From: Burkholderiaceae bacterium
Lineage (GTDB): Bacteria; Pseudomonadota; Gammaproteobacteria; Burkholderiales; Burkholderiaceae_D
Assembly: GCA_031291325.1 (NCBI GenBank)
Contig: JARLJG010000066.1
Coordinates: forward strand, 28,208 to 92,207
Length of the DNA: 64,000 nucleotides
Direction: 5' to 3'
Part shown: piece by piece, positions 9,160-19,876 of the stretch
How positions within the stretch are numbered: the first letter of the stretch is position 1
Layout: each line of letters starts with the position of its first letter
Made by a program: the position numbers and the translations under genes
The notes under the pieces: generated by a model
What the model was told of the DNA's origin: nothing
Seen by the model: the letters and a program-made list of their open reading frames with translations, nothing else
Databases searched by the model: none

Positions 9160-10893
9160 ATGGATCTAAGGAGCCTGCGCATCGGCGCCCGATTGGGGAT
9201 TGGTTTTGGCATTGTTCTTGCCGTTTTGGTCATGGTATTGGTGGGCAGTAATTTTCTCAACACGAAAAATCGGGATAAATTGATATCCGGGCTTAGCACA
9301 GCCAATAGCAAGGTGTTGTTGGCAACCAAGATGAAAGCGGCCTTGTTGGAAGGCGGCATTTCGATGCGCAATATCGGCATTCAATCCGATGTCTCCGCAA
9401 TGCAGCAGGAAGAAGCGAAGGTCAAGGAACAGCAAAAGGAGTATGGCCAGGCGCGCGACAATTTGACCGCAGCCGGCTTGAACGAGGCTGAAAACAAGAT
9501 CGTTGCCGAAATCAACGGCATCGACGGCGAAATCGCAAAGCCGTTCAAGGAAGCGTTGGCGCAGGCCCTGGCCTTCAATGGCGAGGGCGCCGCCAAGCTC
9601 ATTGCGGAAAAAATCGACCCGCTCAACCGGCAAGCCTTGCAGGGGATCGACAAACTGATCGATCTCGAACAGGCCGCCGGCAAGCAAGTCGAAGCAGACG
9701 TGGTGGCTGGCGCCAAGAGAGATACGCTGATTTTATTTATTATTGGCGCCGTCACGCTGGCGGCCGGCATCGTTTTTTCGTGGCGTCTGGCGCTGAGCAT
9801 CATCAAGCCCTTGCACAGCGCGGTGGAAGTTGCACAGCGCGTGGCCGGCGGTCAGCTGGCGTCCAAGGTGGAGGTGGTCGGCAAGGACGAAGTCAGCGAT
9901 TTGATGCGGGCGTTGAAGGAGATGGACTCCAGCTTGTGTCGGATCGTCGGCGAAGTCCGCCAGGGAACCGACGCCATTTCGACCGCTTCGGCGCAGATCG
10001 CCTCGGGCAACGCGGACTTGTCGTCGCGCACCGAATCGCAAGCCAGTTCGCTCGAGGAAACGGCATCGTCGATGGAAGAATTGACGGAAACAGTGCGGCA
10101 AAATGCGGAAAATGCGCGCCAGGCCAATCAATTGGTGGTGTCCGCGTCCGAGTTTGCGGTCAAGGGCGGTCAAGTGGTCGGACAAGTCGTCACCACCATG
10201 GGCTCGATCAAGGATAGCTCGCGCAAGATTGTCGACATCATCGGCGTCATCGATGGCATCGCGTTCCAGACCAACATCCTGGCACTGAACGCTGCGGTCG
10301 AAGCGGCGCGCGCCGGCGAGCAGGGGCGTGGCTTCGCCGTGGTGGCGGCGGAGGTGCGCAATCTGGCACAGCGCTCAGCCGGTGCGGCCAAGGAAATCAA
10401 GACACTGATCGGCGATTCGGTCGAGAAAGTCGAGGTTGGCAGCAAATTGGTGGATGAAGCCGGCAAGACGATGGACGAAGTGGTGACTTCGGTCAAGCAT
10501 GTGGCCGACATCATGAGCGAAATTACGGCTGCCAGCCAGGAACAGAGCGCCGGCATCGGCGAGGTGAACCAGGCGATTGCGCAGATGGACGAAATGACGC
10601 AGCAAAATGCCGCGTTGGTGGAGCAGGCGGCCGCCGCCGCCGAAAGCATGCAAGAGCAGGCGGCAATGCTGGCCGAGGCGGTATCGGTATTCAAACAGGG
10701 CGAGCAGGATGCCGTTGTCCGCGATCGCCTGCCGGTCGCTGCAGCGCCGCAACGTGCAGCGCCGCCACGCGCGACGCCGCTTGCGCCAGCCAAATCCGGT
10801 GCGGTCGCTGTGCGCAGCAAGCCAGTTCCGCGAAAGCCGGCGGCAGCTCCGGCGGCGGCGGGCGGCGGCAACGACGAGTGGGAAGAGTTTTAG
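9160..10893 (+). CDS. Methyl-accepting chemotaxis protein
   Basis: 4HB-type N-terminus, HAMP, signalling hairpin [42 protein letters not shown]-terminal EWEEF resembles the NWETF pentapeptide. Confidence 0.97.
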   Translation: MDLRSLRIGARLGIGFGIVLAVLVMVLVGSNFLNTKNRDKLISGLSTANSKVLLATKMKAALLEGGISMRNIGIQSDVSAMQQEEAKVKEQQKEYGQARDNLTAAGLNEAENKIVAEINGIDGEIAKPFKEALAQALAFNGEGAAKLIAEKIDPLNRQALQGIDKLIDLEQAAGKQVEADVVAGAKRDTLILFIIGAVTLAAGIVFSWRLALSIIKPLHSAVEVAQRVAGGQLASKVEVVGKDEVSDLMRALKEMDSSLCRIVGEVRQGTDAISTASAQIASGNADLSSRTESQASSLEETASSMEELTETVRQNAENARQANQLVVSASEFAVKGGQVVGQVVTTMGSIKDSSRKIVDIIGVIDGIAFQTNILALNAAVEAARAGEQGRGFAVVAAEVRNLAQRSAGAAKEIKTLIGDSVEKVEVGSKLVDEAGKTMDEVVTSVKHVADIMSEITAASQEQSAGIGEVNQAIAQMDEMTQQNAALVEQAAAAAESMQEQAAMLAEAVSVFKQGEQDAVVRDRLPVAAAPQRAAPPRATPLAPAKSGAVAVRSKPVPRKPAAAPAAAGGGNDEWEEF

Positions 10894-10945
10894 AATCAAA
10901 AGGGCCAAGGCGGAATGGCACTTGCTTGAGCGCAAAGCGACTGAA

Positions 10946-11038
10946 ATTCCGTCGTTTCCGCGCCGGCGGGAATCCATGCGACGCTTGGTCGGGCACCGAC
11001 TTATGGATCCCCGCTTGCGCGGGGGCGGCGGTGGAATT
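10946..11038. repeat. Inverted repeat, GCGGGAATCCAT family, degenerate copy
   Basis: AATTCCGTCGTTTCCGCGCCGGCGGGAATCCAT ... ATGGATCCCCGCTTGCGCGGGGGCGGCGGTGGAATT, related to the perfect copy at 16322. Confidence 0.7.
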
Positions 11039-11111
11039 ACGGCGGTGGAACTGAGGAATTTCAAATAGTGTCGGGCCAAGGTGCGGAAAATGTCACGGAA
11101 AGAATCGCTGC

Positions 11112-11990
11112 ATGACACAAACAAGGCAAAATAGGTCGGACTCAGGCAGGGAGTTTGAGTTCACCGCAGGGGACTTCGAGCGGGTGCGCAATTTGATTTA
11201 CAAGCGTGCCGGGATCGCCCTTGCCGAAAGCAAACAGGAGATGGTTTACAGCCGCCTGGCGCGCCGGCTGCGGGCCACCGGCATCACTTCTTTCGTGCGT
11301 TATCTCGACGATTTGGAGCGCGGCGCAAACGATAGCGAGTGGGAAGCCTTTACGAATGCGCTGACCACCAACCTGACCTCGTTTTTTCGCGAGGAACACC
11401 ATTTCCCGATCCTGGCGGAACACGTCGCCAAATTGAAAGGGCCGGTCGAAATCTGGTGTTCCGCCAGTTCCACCGGCGAGGAGCCGTATTCGATCGCGAT
11501 CACCTTGTGCGAAGCTTTCGGCACGCTGACGCCTCCCGCGCATATCATTGCCACCGATATCGATACGAATGTCTTGAATACGGCGGCAAACGGCGTCTAC
11601 CCGATCGATCGGCTGGGGAAAATGTCGGCAGAACGCGCCAAGCGTTTTTTCCTCAAGGGCAAGGGGGAGCAAGCGGGCCTGGTGCGTGTGCGCCCGGAGT
11701 TGCGCAAGATGATCACATTCCAGCAACTCAATTTGCTGGCCGATCATTGGCCGGTCAGCGGCCCGTTCGACGTGATTTTTTGCCGCAACGTGATGATTTA
11801 TTTCGATAAGCCGACCCAGGGCAAGATACTGTCGAGATTTGCCCCGTTAATGAAGCCGGACGGACTCCTGTTTGCCGGTCATTCTGAAAACTTCCTCTAC
11901 GTCACTGATGCCTTCAAGCTGCGCGGAAAGACAGTGTACGAATTGGATCCGCAAGGGAAGGCACGAGCGTTGCCGACCCGTCAGACGTGA
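11112..11990 (+). CDS. cheR: Chemotaxis methyltransferase CheR
   Basis: [43 protein letters not shown]. Confidence 0.96.
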   Translation: MTQTRQNRSDSGREFEFTAGDFERVRNLIYKRAGIALAESKQEMVYSRLARRLRATGITSFVRYLDDLERGANDSEWEAFTNALTTNLTSFFREEHHFPILAEHVAKLKGPVEIWCSASSTGEEPYSIAITLCEAFGTLTPPAHIIATDIDTNVLNTAANGVYPIDRLGKMSAERAKRFFLKGKGEQAGLVRVRPELRKMITFQQLNLLADHWPVSGPFDVIFCRNVMIYFDKPTQGKILSRFAPLMKPDGLLFAGHSENFLYVTDAFKLRGKTVYELDPQGKARALPTRQT

Positions 11991-12000
11991 GACCAACCCC

Positions 12001-12609
12001 ATGAGCCAATTTCTTCCAGAACAATTTGCCACGAATGTCTATTACGACCGGACATTCGATCGCGACGCAGCGAAGATTTTGCCTGGCGAGTATTATTTCA
12101 CCGGCAAGGACATGTTGATCGTCACGGTACTGGGTTCCTGCGTCGCCGCTTGCATACGGGATCGCGTCTCGGGGGTGGGCGGGATGAATCATTTCATGTT
12201 GCCCGACGGCGGGGGGGATGCAGACAGCCCGGTGTCGGCCTCGATGCGGTACGGCACCTACGCGATGGAAGTGTTGATCAACGATGTGCTCAAGGCCGGG
12301 GCCAGGCGCGAAAATCTTGAAGCCAAGGTGTTCGGCGGCGGTAATGTGTTGCGCGGCTTTATCGCGATCAACGTCGGCGAGCGCAATGCGCAATTCGTGC
12401 GCGACTACCTGCGGGCGGAAAATATACGGATCGTCGCCGAGGACTTGAACGATATTCACCCGCGCAAGGTTTACTTTTTCCCGCGAACCGGTAAAGTATT
12501 GGTCAAGAAGTTGAAACAAATGAATAACAACACGTTGGTCAACCGCGAGCAGGATTATGCGAGCCGGTTGCAGACCAGCAAGGTCAGTGGCGATGTCGAG
12601 CTGTTTTAA
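12001..12609 (+). CDS. cheD: Chemotaxis receptor deamidase CheD
   Basis: [24 protein letters not shown] catalytic Cys/His motif; start placed at [12 protein letters not shown]. Confidence 0.95.
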   Translation: MSQFLPEQFATNVYYDRTFDRDAAKILPGEYYFTGKDMLIVTVLGSCVAACIRDRVSGVGGMNHFMLPDGGGDADSPVSASMRYGTYAMEVLINDVLKAGARRENLEAKVFGGGNVLRGFIAINVGERNAQFVRDYLRAENIRIVAEDLNDIHPRKVYFFPRTGKVLVKKLKQMNNNTLVNREQDYASRLQTSKVSGDVELF

Positions 12610-12756
12610 GCCGTGGCGCGGATTCTGCGCACCGCAGCGCGACCTCGAAACGGCCTTGGCGCCATGCGCTGGGCGGTTTTTTCCCAACCTGCGGGCAAGC
12701 TTGTGTTGCGCTCTAATCGTGTCGGGGTATAGGGCGAGTCCCGGAAAGCATGTGGA

Positions 12757-13827
12757 ATGAAAATCAAGGTTTTGATTGTTGACGATTCGGCGCTCATTCG
12801 CAGCGTCATGAGCGAAATCGTGCGAAGTCAACCCGACATGGAAGTCGTCGGCGTGGCGCCCGATCCGCTGGTGGCGCGGGAATTGATCAAGCAGACCAAT
12901 CCGGACGTCTTGACGCTGGATGTCGAAATGCCCAAGATGGACGGTCTCGATTTTCTCGAAAAATTGATGCGTCTGCGGCCGATGCCGGTGTTGATGGTGT
13001 CGTCCTTGACCGAGCGCGGCTCCGAGATCACGTTGCGGGCGCTGGAATTGGGGGCGGTCGATTTTGTGACCAAGCCAAAGATATCGATTCAAAGCGGGAT
13101 GCGCGAGTATACGGAACTGATCGCCGAGAAGATTCGCGCTGCCGCCAAGGCGCGCGTCAAGCCGCGTCAGATCGCGCCTGCCGATGCCGGTCAGAACGGC
13201 GCGTTGCCGCTCATTCGCAATCCGCTGACCAGCAGCGAAAAATTGATCATCGTCGGCGCGTCGACCGGCGGCACCGAGGCGATCAAGGATTTCCTGATGC
13301 AGATGCCGTCCGACTGCCCCGGAATTTTGATCACCCAGCATATGCCGGAGGGGTTCACGCGATCGTTTGCCAAGCGGCTCGATGGCATCTGCAAGATTTC
13401 GGTCAAAGAAGCGGAAAACGGCGAGCGTATCTTGCCGGGGCATGCTTTTATCGCTCCGGGCCATTCGCACCTTTTGTTGGCGCGCAGCGGCGCCAACTAT
13501 GTGACGCATCTGGACCAGGGGCCGCCGGTGAACCGCCATCGGCCATCGGTCGATGTCTTGTTCAATTCGGCAGCGGTTTGCGCCGGCAAGAACGCAGTGG
13601 GTGTTATTCTTACGGGAATGGGCAAGGATGGCGCACTCGGCATGCTGGAAATGAAAAAGGCCGGTGCTCATAATTTCGCCCAGGACGAGGCCAGCTGCGT
13701 CGTCTTCGGCATGCCGCGCGAGGCCATTGCAGTCGGCGCCACGCACGAGGTCGGGGCACTCAACGATTTGCCGGGCATGGTGTTGGCGTATCTGGCGGCC
13801 CACAGTAGTCGCGCATTGCGGGTGTAG
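12757..13827 (+). CDS. cheB: Chemotaxis glutamate methylesterase CheB
   Basis: Receiver domain plus [39 protein letters not shown]. Confidence 0.97.
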   Translation: MKIKVLIVDDSALIRSVMSEIVRSQPDMEVVGVAPDPLVARELIKQTNPDVLTLDVEMPKMDGLDFLEKLMRLRPMPVLMVSSLTERGSEITLRALELGAVDFVTKPKISIQSGMREYTELIAEKIRAAAKARVKPRQIAPADAGQNGALPLIRNPLTSSEKLIIVGASTGGTEAIKDFLMQMPSDCPGILITQHMPEGFTRSFAKRLDGICKISVKEAENGERILPGHAFIAPGHSHLLLARSGANYVTHLDQGPPVNRHRPSVDVLFNSAAVCAGKNAVGVILTGMGKDGALGMLEMKKAGAHNFAQDEASCVVFGMPREAIAVGATHEVGALNDLPGMVLAYLAAHSSRALRV

Positions 13828-13919
13828 AGGTGCATAATAGCGATAAATATGCCGCGCTCGGGTGTATCCCGGTCGCGCACAAGATTGATAACGGCTTTTA
13901 AGACGCATTGGAGCAATTC

Positions 13920-14318
13920 ATGGCTGGTCCGAATACTAAATTTCTGATTGTCGACGACTTTTCGACGATGCGTCGTATCGTGCGCAATCTTCTCAAGGAA
14001 TTGGGATACTCGAACGTGGATGAAGCCGAAGACGGGCAAATGGCGCTATCCAAATTGCGCAGCGAACCGTTCGATTTCGTCATCTCCGACTGGAATATGC
14101 CGGTCATGGATGGATTGGCGATGCTGCAAGCCATTCGCGCCGACGCCGCGCTGGCCAAGCTGCCGGTCCTGATGGTGACGGCCGAGGCCAAGAAGGAAAA
14201 CATCATCGCAGCGGCACAGGCTGGCGCCAGCGGCTATGTTGTCAAGCCATTCACGGCAGCAACACTCGACGAAAAATTGGCGAAGATATTTGAAAAGTTG
14301 GACAAAGTCGGAGCCTGA
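13920..14318 (+). CDS. cheY: Chemotaxis response regulator CheY
   Basis: [33 protein letters not shown]...DWNMPVMDG; followed by cheZ. Confidence 0.96.
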   Translation: MAGPNTKFLIVDDFSTMRRIVRNLLKELGYSNVDEAEDGQMALSKLRSEPFDFVISDWNMPVMDGLAMLQAIRADAALAKLPVLMVTAEAKKENIIAAAQAGASGYVVKPFTAATLDEKLAKIFEKLDKVGA

Positions 14319-14319
14319 T

Positions 14320-14994
14320 ATGGAGATCGAACCTTCCAAACCGCAAGAAGCGGCACCCCAGCCGATCGATAGCGGTATGGAATCGAATGCGCAGAACGAA
14401 GTCTTGCTGCGGGTCGGCCAGATGACGCGGACTTTGCACGACAGTTTGCGCGGACTCGGTTTCGACAAATTGCTGGAAAGAGCGGCGCACGATATTCCCG
14501 ATGCGCGCGATCGTCTCGATTACGTCGCCAGGATGACCGAACAGGCGGCGCAACGCGTTCTCAACGCCACCGATGCGGCGGGACCGTTGCAAGACGAAAT
14601 CGATCATGGCGCCAACGCGTTGGGAAACAACTGGCAGGATTTGCTGACGTCGTCGTTTTCCGAGGCGCAATACCGGGCATTGGCCGAGAAGACCATCGTT
14701 TATCTGGGCCAGGCGCACCGCAATGCGAACGCGACCAAGCAGCAGTTGATGGAAATCATGATGGCGCAGGATTTTCAAGACCTGACTGGCCAGGTAATCA
14801 AAAAGGTGACGGAACTGGCGCATGGCATCGAGCAGCAATTGGTGCAATTGCTGATGGACTATGCACCGCCAGATATACGGCGCGACGCCGGCTCGGGTCT
14901 GTTGAATGGCCCGCAAATTAATCCCGAGGGAAATACTGAGGTAGTCTCCGATCAAGGACAAGTGGACGATTTGCTCGAAAGTCTGGGTTTTTGA
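14320..14994 (+). CDS. cheZ: CheY-P phosphatase CheZ
   Basis: MMAQDFQDLTGQVIKKV catalytic segment; C-terminal QVDDLLESLGF CheY-binding tail. Confidence 0.96.
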   Translation: MEIEPSKPQEAAPQPIDSGMESNAQNEVLLRVGQMTRTLHDSLRGLGFDKLLERAAHDIPDARDRLDYVARMTEQAAQRVLNATDAAGPLQDEIDHGANALGNNWQDLLTSSFSEAQYRALAEKTIVYLGQAHRNANATKQQLMEIMMAQDFQDLTGQVIKKVTELAHGIEQQLVQLLMDYAPPDIRRDAGSGLLNGPQINPEGNTEVVSDQGQVDDLLESLGF

Positions 14995-15068
14995 TCGAAA
15001 GCCGGCAACGCGTCTGTTGTCGGTCCTGTGTTCGTTGATTTTCCCTCTTAATCCGGTATTGAATTCCC

Positions 15069-16277
15069 ATGTTAGACACGAACTTTATTGTCCGCGAGCC
15101 TCTGCTGGATCCAAAACAAAAGGTCCTCGGTTATGAACTGAGTCTGCAAGCCGGCTCCGCCACTACGTTGAGCGCTTCGGATGGCGTCGACTTGGTCGAG
15201 TTTATTGCCAAGGAATTGAATCGCCAGGAAAGCGGCTGGATGCTGGAGGACAACCTGGTATTCCTGGACGCGTCGCCGACCTTGATCTTGAGCGAGGCAA
15301 TGGTCGCGTTGCCGCCGAAAAATGTCGTCTTGACCGTTCTGGCGTCGGATTTTTCCAACCCCGAGGTAGCGCAGGCGTTAAAGGCGATGCGCGCCGAAGG
15401 CTATGGCATTTCCTTGCGCGATGCCGACTTGAACGGTCACGACAAGGCTTTGCTGCCGCTGGTGACCCATATCGAAGTGGCTTTCGACCCGGAGCATCTC
15501 GCGGCGCAAGCCCGATTGTACGCGTCCTTGAAGCAAACTTCGCTGCGCATGGTGGCGCGCGGCATTCAAACCTGGGAAGCCTACGATTCTTGCGCTTCGC
15601 TTGGCCTGGACGCGTTTGTCGGCAATCTCTACATGACCACCAAGCCGGGCAGCCATCCGAAAGGCTTGAACCCGGCGCAGGCAATGATCTTGCAGTTGAT
15701 GGACATGGTGCGAAAAAATGCCGATGTGCGTCAATTGGAAGGCGTGTTGAAGCGCGATGCGGGTCTGTCGTATAAATTGTTGCGTTATATTAATTCTGCC
15801 GGCTTCGGACTCGGCGCCGAAATCCAATCGCTGCGCCATGCGGTGACCATGCTGGGCTATTCGCCGCTGTATCGCTGGCTCTCGGTGCTGATGGCAACCG
15901 CCGGCGGCGGCGGCTATTCGCCGGTGTTGATGCAAACTGCGGTGGTGCGCGGGCGCTTCGCCGAATTGCTGGGCAAAGGATTCATTCCCAAAGCGGAGCT
16001 GGAAAACCTGTTTGTGGCAGGGATGTTTTCACTTCTGGACCGCCTGCTGGGTATTCCGATGGACGAGGTATTGAGCAATATCCAATTGTCCGAGCCGGTG
16101 ACGCAAGCCTTGCTGACGCGCGAAGGGATGTACGGACCGTTTCTGGCATTGGCAGAATCTTGCGAAAAGAATAATGGAAAAATCGGAGAATTGGCCGATT
16201 CGCTGTTTATCAGCCCGGCTCAAGTCAACGAAGCGCATCTCGCTGCGCTCGCTTGGGCGCAGAACGTCAAGCATTGA
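15069..16277 (+). CDS. Degenerate EAL plus HDOD domain protein (YuxH-like)
   Basis: FIVREPLLDPKQKVLGYELSLQ (degenerate EAL), C-terminal HDOD (LKRDAGLSYKLLRYINSAGFG...LRHAVTMLG). Confidence 0.85.
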   Translation: MLDTNFIVREPLLDPKQKVLGYELSLQAGSATTLSASDGVDLVEFIAKELNRQESGWMLEDNLVFLDASPTLILSEAMVALPPKNVVLTVLASDFSNPEVAQALKAMRAEGYGISLRDADLNGHDKALLPLVTHIEVAFDPEHLAAQARLYASLKQTSLRMVARGIQTWEAYDSCASLGLDAFVGNLYMTTKPGSHPKGLNPAQAMILQLMDMVRKNADVRQLEGVLKRDAGLSYKLLRYINSAGFGLGAEIQSLRHAVTMLGYSPLYRWLSVLMATAGGGGYSPVLMQTAVVRGRFAELLGKGFIPKAELENLFVAGMFSLLDRLLGIPMDEVLSNIQLSEPVTQALLTREGMYGPFLALAESCEKNNGKIGELADSLFISPAQVNEAHLAALAWAQNVKH

Positions 16278-16321
16278 GCGTGATTCAAACTGTGTTGGAA
16301 ATATCTACTAAATATGCAAAA

Positions 16322-16411
16322 CCTCCGTCTTTCCCGCGAAGGCGGGAATCCATAGGGCATCTGCTGCGTCTACCGGCCTATGGATTCCCGCCTTCGCGGG
16401 AAAGACGGAGG
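16322..16411. repeat. Perfect 35-bp inverted repeat, GCGGGAATCCAT family
   Basis: CCTCCGTCTTTCCCGCGAAGGCGGGAATCCATAGG - 20 nt - exact reverse complement. Confidence 0.95.
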
Positions 16412-16416
16412 GGTGC

Positions 16417-16439
16417 AAGGGGCCGTTCGGCCCCTTTTT
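16417..16439 (+). terminator. Rho-independent terminator after EAL/HDOD gene
   Basis: AAGGGGCC-GTTC-GGCCCCTT followed by TTT. Confidence 0.85.
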
Positions 16440-16614
16440 CACGTCGGCGCGCCCATCGCATTCACCTTCCCTAGCGATGTTTCGGATTACCAACGAAAAA
16501 GCGGGCGGATTCCCTCCCTGTTCAGTCGATGAGCCATTGCGGTTCTGACCAATAATCGATCCCATGACCCGCCTTGCGTCCGTTTTGCAGGCAATGTGAT
16601 TTTGGGAGTCGGCG

Positions 16615-17772
16615 ATGGCCGAAGATAGCGACCTTGAACGTACCGAACCGCCCTCAGCGCGCCGCATAGAGCAGGCGCGCGAGGATGGCGACGTTCCCCG
16701 ATCGCGCGAATTGTCGACTTGCACCGTTTTGATGGCTGCCGCGTTAGGCATCTGGTTCATGGGCGGTGCAGTCACTCGTCAAATGGAGAGCATGCTGGTA
16801 TCCGTTCTGGCATTGGATCGGGCATCGATCTACGACCCGAACCTGCTCATCATGCGCATCGGCGGCAACATTGGCCAACTTTTATTGGTATTTGCGCCGT
16901 TCGCGGGGTTGCTGATGTTGGCTGCATTGGCGTCGCCGCTGCTGATCGGCGGATGGCTTTTCAGCGTCACTGCCTTGCAACCCAATTTCGGCAAGTTGAA
17001 CCCCATTTCCGGGCTGGGCAACATGCTTTCGGTGCGCGCCTTGGTAGAGTTGTTCAAGGCGATCGGTAAAGCGACCCTGGTTGGAACCGTGGCTTGGATG
17101 GTCATGTCGCACCAGATCGACGCCATGCTGGGTTTGACTGCCGAACCGCTGAAAACCGGCAGCGATCACGTCGCGCACCTGTTGCTGACCAGCTTCATCG
17201 GCATCGTCAGCAGCCTGGTGCTCATCGCGATGATCGACGCCCCTTATCAGATGTGGCAATACGCAAACAAATTGAAAATGACGCGCCAGGAATTGCGCCA
17301 GGAATCCAAGGAATCCGACGGTAATCCTGAAATCAAGGCGAGGATACGCAATTTGCAGCGCGAGATGGCGCGTCGCAGGATGATGGCAGCAGTGCCCAAG
17401 GCCGACGTGGTGGTCACCAACCCGACCCATTACGCGGTGGCGTTGCAGTATGCAGACGGTAGCCGAGGCGCGCCGCGCGTGGTCGCCAAAGGCGCCGATG
17501 CGGTGGCGGCGCGCATCCGCGAACTGGCTGCGGAGCATAACGTGCCCTTGCTGGAAGCGCCGGCTTTGGCGCGCGCGCTGCATAAGCACACCGAATTGGG
17601 CGAGGAAATTCCGCAGGCGCTGTATACGGCGGTGGCCGAAGTGCTGGCCTACGTATTTCAATTGCGCGCCTATAACAAACAAGGCGGCAAGCGTCCCGAA
17701 TTGCCGGCAGAACTCGACGTCCCGCCGGAACTCGATCCGCAGAATGCGGCGCCAGCCGGACCGGCGTCATGA
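16615..17772 (+). CDS. flhB: Flagellar export protein FlhB
   Basis: MAEDSDLERTEPPSARRIEQAREDGDVPRSRELS; NPTHYAVAL autocleavage motif. Confidence 0.97.
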   Translation: MAEDSDLERTEPPSARRIEQAREDGDVPRSRELSTCTVLMAAALGIWFMGGAVTRQMESMLVSVLALDRASIYDPNLLIMRIGGNIGQLLLVFAPFAGLLMLAALASPLLIGGWLFSVTALQPNFGKLNPISGLGNMLSVRALVELFKAIGKATLVGTVAWMVMSHQIDAMLGLTAEPLKTGSDHVAHLLLTSFIGIVSSLVLIAMIDAPYQMWQYANKLKMTRQELRQESKESDGNPEIKARIRNLQREMARRRMMAAVPKADVVVTNPTHYAVALQYADGSRGAPRVVAKGADAVAARIRELAAEHNVPLLEAPALARALHKHTELGEEIPQALYTAVAEVLAYVFQLRAYNKQGGKRPELPAELDVPPELDPQNAAPAGPAS

Positions 17773-17794
17773 AGAATAATGGATAGCGCGAAGC

Positions 17795-19876
17795 ATGGAT
17801 AGTTTGAAATTACCCTTATGGATGACCGGCGCAGGCTCGCGGGCCTTCGCCGCGCCAGTGATTATCATCATGATGCTGTCGATGATGATCTTGCCGTTGC
17901 CGGCCTTTGCGCTCGACATTTTCTTCAGTTTCAATATTGCCTTGTCGGTGATCGTGCTGCTGACCAGCCTGTACACCGTCAAGCCGCTCGATTTCATGGT
18001 GTTTCCGACGGTGCTGTTGGTGAGCACCATGTTGCGCCTGTCGCTTAACGTGGCATCGACTCGCGTGGTGCTGACCGAAGGCCATACCGGCCCGGACGCA
18101 GCCGGCAAAGTGATCGAAGCCTTTGGCCACTTCTTGATCGGCGGCAACTATGCGGTGGGTATCATCGTGTTCATCATCCTGACCATCATCAATTTCACCG
18201 TGGTGACCAAGGGCGCCGGACGTATCGCCGAAGTCGGCGCGCGCTTTGCGTTGGATGCGATGCCCGGCAAGCAAATGGCGATCGACGCCGACTTGAACGC
18301 CGGCTTGATCGGCGAGCAGGACGCCCGCAAGCGGCGCAAGGAAGTCGGCCAGGAAGCAGAATTCTATGGAGCAATGGACGGCGCCAGCAAATATGTGCGC
18401 GGCGACGCGATCGCCGGCATCATCGTCACCGTCATCAATATTGTCGGCGGCTTGATCGTCGGCATGGTTCAGCACGATCTCGATTTCGCGGTCGCCATCA
18501 AGAGCTACACGCTGTTGGCGATCGGCGACGGCTTGGTGGCGCAAATTCCTTCCCTGATAATTTCGACGGCAGCCGGCGTGGTGGTGTCGCGCGTGGCCAG
18601 CGACCAGGACATCGGCGGCCAGTTGGTCGGCCAGTTGTTTGCCAAGCCGCAGGTGATGTACATCACCGCGGCGATCATCGGCGGCATGGGCATCATTCCC
18701 GGCATGCCGCACGTGGCATTCTTGTTTCTCGCCGTGTTGCTGGCGACGATGGCATTCGTGGTGACGCAAAAGGCCAAGGCGGCGGCTGCCGTGCCGCCAC
18801 CGCCGCCGCCGCCGACGGCTGCACCGGAAGAGGAGGCAACCTGGCAAGACATCGTGCCGGTCGATACCTTGGGATTGGAAGTCGGATATCGCTTGATTCC
18901 GTTGGTGGACAAGACGCAAAGCGGCGAGCTGCTGCGCAGAATCAAGGGCATCCGCAAGAAATTCGCGCAGGAAGTCGGGTTCCTGGCGCCGCCGGTGCAT
19001 ATCCGCGATAACCTTGAACTGAAGCCGTCTGCCTATCGCATCACCCTCAAAGGCGTCGAAGTGGGCGCCGGCGAGGCGCATGCCGGGCAATTCCTGGCGA
19101 TCAATCCGGGCATGGTCAGCGGGCCCTTGCCCGGCCCGGTCACCAGCGACCCGGCCTTCGGTTTGCCGGCCACCTGGATCGACGCCGGCATGCGCGAACA
19201 GGCGCAAACGATGGGATACACCGTGGTCGATGCCGGCACCGTGGTGGCAACCCATCTCAATCATTTGATTACGACCCATGCGGCGGAATTGCTGGGACGC
19301 CAGGAAGTGCAGCAATTGCTCGACCACCTGGCCAAGGAATCGCCGAAATTGCTGGAAGACCTGGTACCGAAGACGATTTCGCTGGCAACCCTGCAAAAAG
19401 TGCTGCAAAACCTGTTGACCGAAGGGGTGCATATCCGCGATATGCGCAGCATCATCGAGACCATTGCCGAACATGCGGCCACCGTGCGCGACGCCAACGA
19501 ACTGACCGCGCTGGTGCGCGTGGCGTTGGGACGCGCGATCGTCCAGCAAATCTTCCCGTCCACCAATGAATTGTCGGTCATGACGCTCGACAATCGCCTG
19601 GAGCGCCTGCTGCTGCAAGCCTTGCAGACCAGCGGCCCGGACGGGACCGGAATCGAGCCTGGCCTGGCCGACACGATCGCCGTGCAGGCCGAGCAGGCGA
19701 CGCGTCATCAAGAGCAGATGGGCTTGACACCGGTGCTGCTGGTGCCGGCCCCGCTGCGCGCGTTGCTGGCGCGCTTCCTGCGGCGCGCGCTGCCGCAGCT
19801 CAAAGTGCTTTCGCAAGCCGAATTACCCGAATCGAAAACGATTAAAGTTACCCGCCTGGTTGGAGGTCAAGCATGA
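17795..19876 (+). CDS. flhA: Flagellar export protein FlhA
   Basis: 693 aa; LLVSTMLRLSLNVASTRVVLTEGHTGPDAAGKVIEAFG and FHIPEP-type C-terminal domain. Confidence 0.98.
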   Translation: MDSLKLPLWMTGAGSRAFAAPVIIIMMLSMMILPLPAFALDIFFSFNIALSVIVLLTSLYTVKPLDFMVFPTVLLVSTMLRLSLNVASTRVVLTEGHTGPDAAGKVIEAFGHFLIGGNYAVGIIVFIILTIINFTVVTKGAGRIAEVGARFALDAMPGKQMAIDADLNAGLIGEQDARKRRKEVGQEAEFYGAMDGASKYVRGDAIAGIIVTVINIVGGLIVGMVQHDLDFAVAIKSYTLLAIGDGLVAQIPSLIISTAAGVVVSRVASDQDIGGQLVGQLFAKPQVMYITAAIIGGMGIIPGMPHVAFLFLAVLLATMAFVVTQKAKAAAAVPPPPPPPTAAPEEEATWQDIVPVDTLGLEVGYRLIPLVDKTQSGELLRRIKGIRKKFAQEVGFLAPPVHIRDNLELKPSAYRITLKGVEVGAGEAHAGQFLAINPGMVSGPLPGPVTSDPAFGLPATWIDAGMREQAQTMGYTVVDAGTVVATHLNHLITTHAAELLGRQEVQQLLDHLAKESPKLLEDLVPKTISLATLQKVLQNLLTEGVHIRDMRSIIETIAEHAATVRDANELTALVRVALGRAIVQQIFPSTNELSVMTLDNRLERLLLQALQTSGPDGTGIEPGLADTIAVQAEQATRHQEQMGLTPVLLVPAPLRALLARFLRRALPQLKVLSQAELPESKTIKVTRLVGGQA

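Noticed and set aside
11914-13908. 664-aa open frame antisense to cheD-cheB
   Set aside because: Spans two genes and an intergenic gap on the opposite strand; shadow ORF.
16322-16411. CRISPR-like repeat
   Set aside because: A single inverted pair, no regularly spaced direct repeats or spacers anywhere in the window.
17816-19816. 666-aa open frame antisense to flhA
   Set aside because: His/Arg/Gln-rich antisense shadow ORF with no recognisable domain; flhA is clear.
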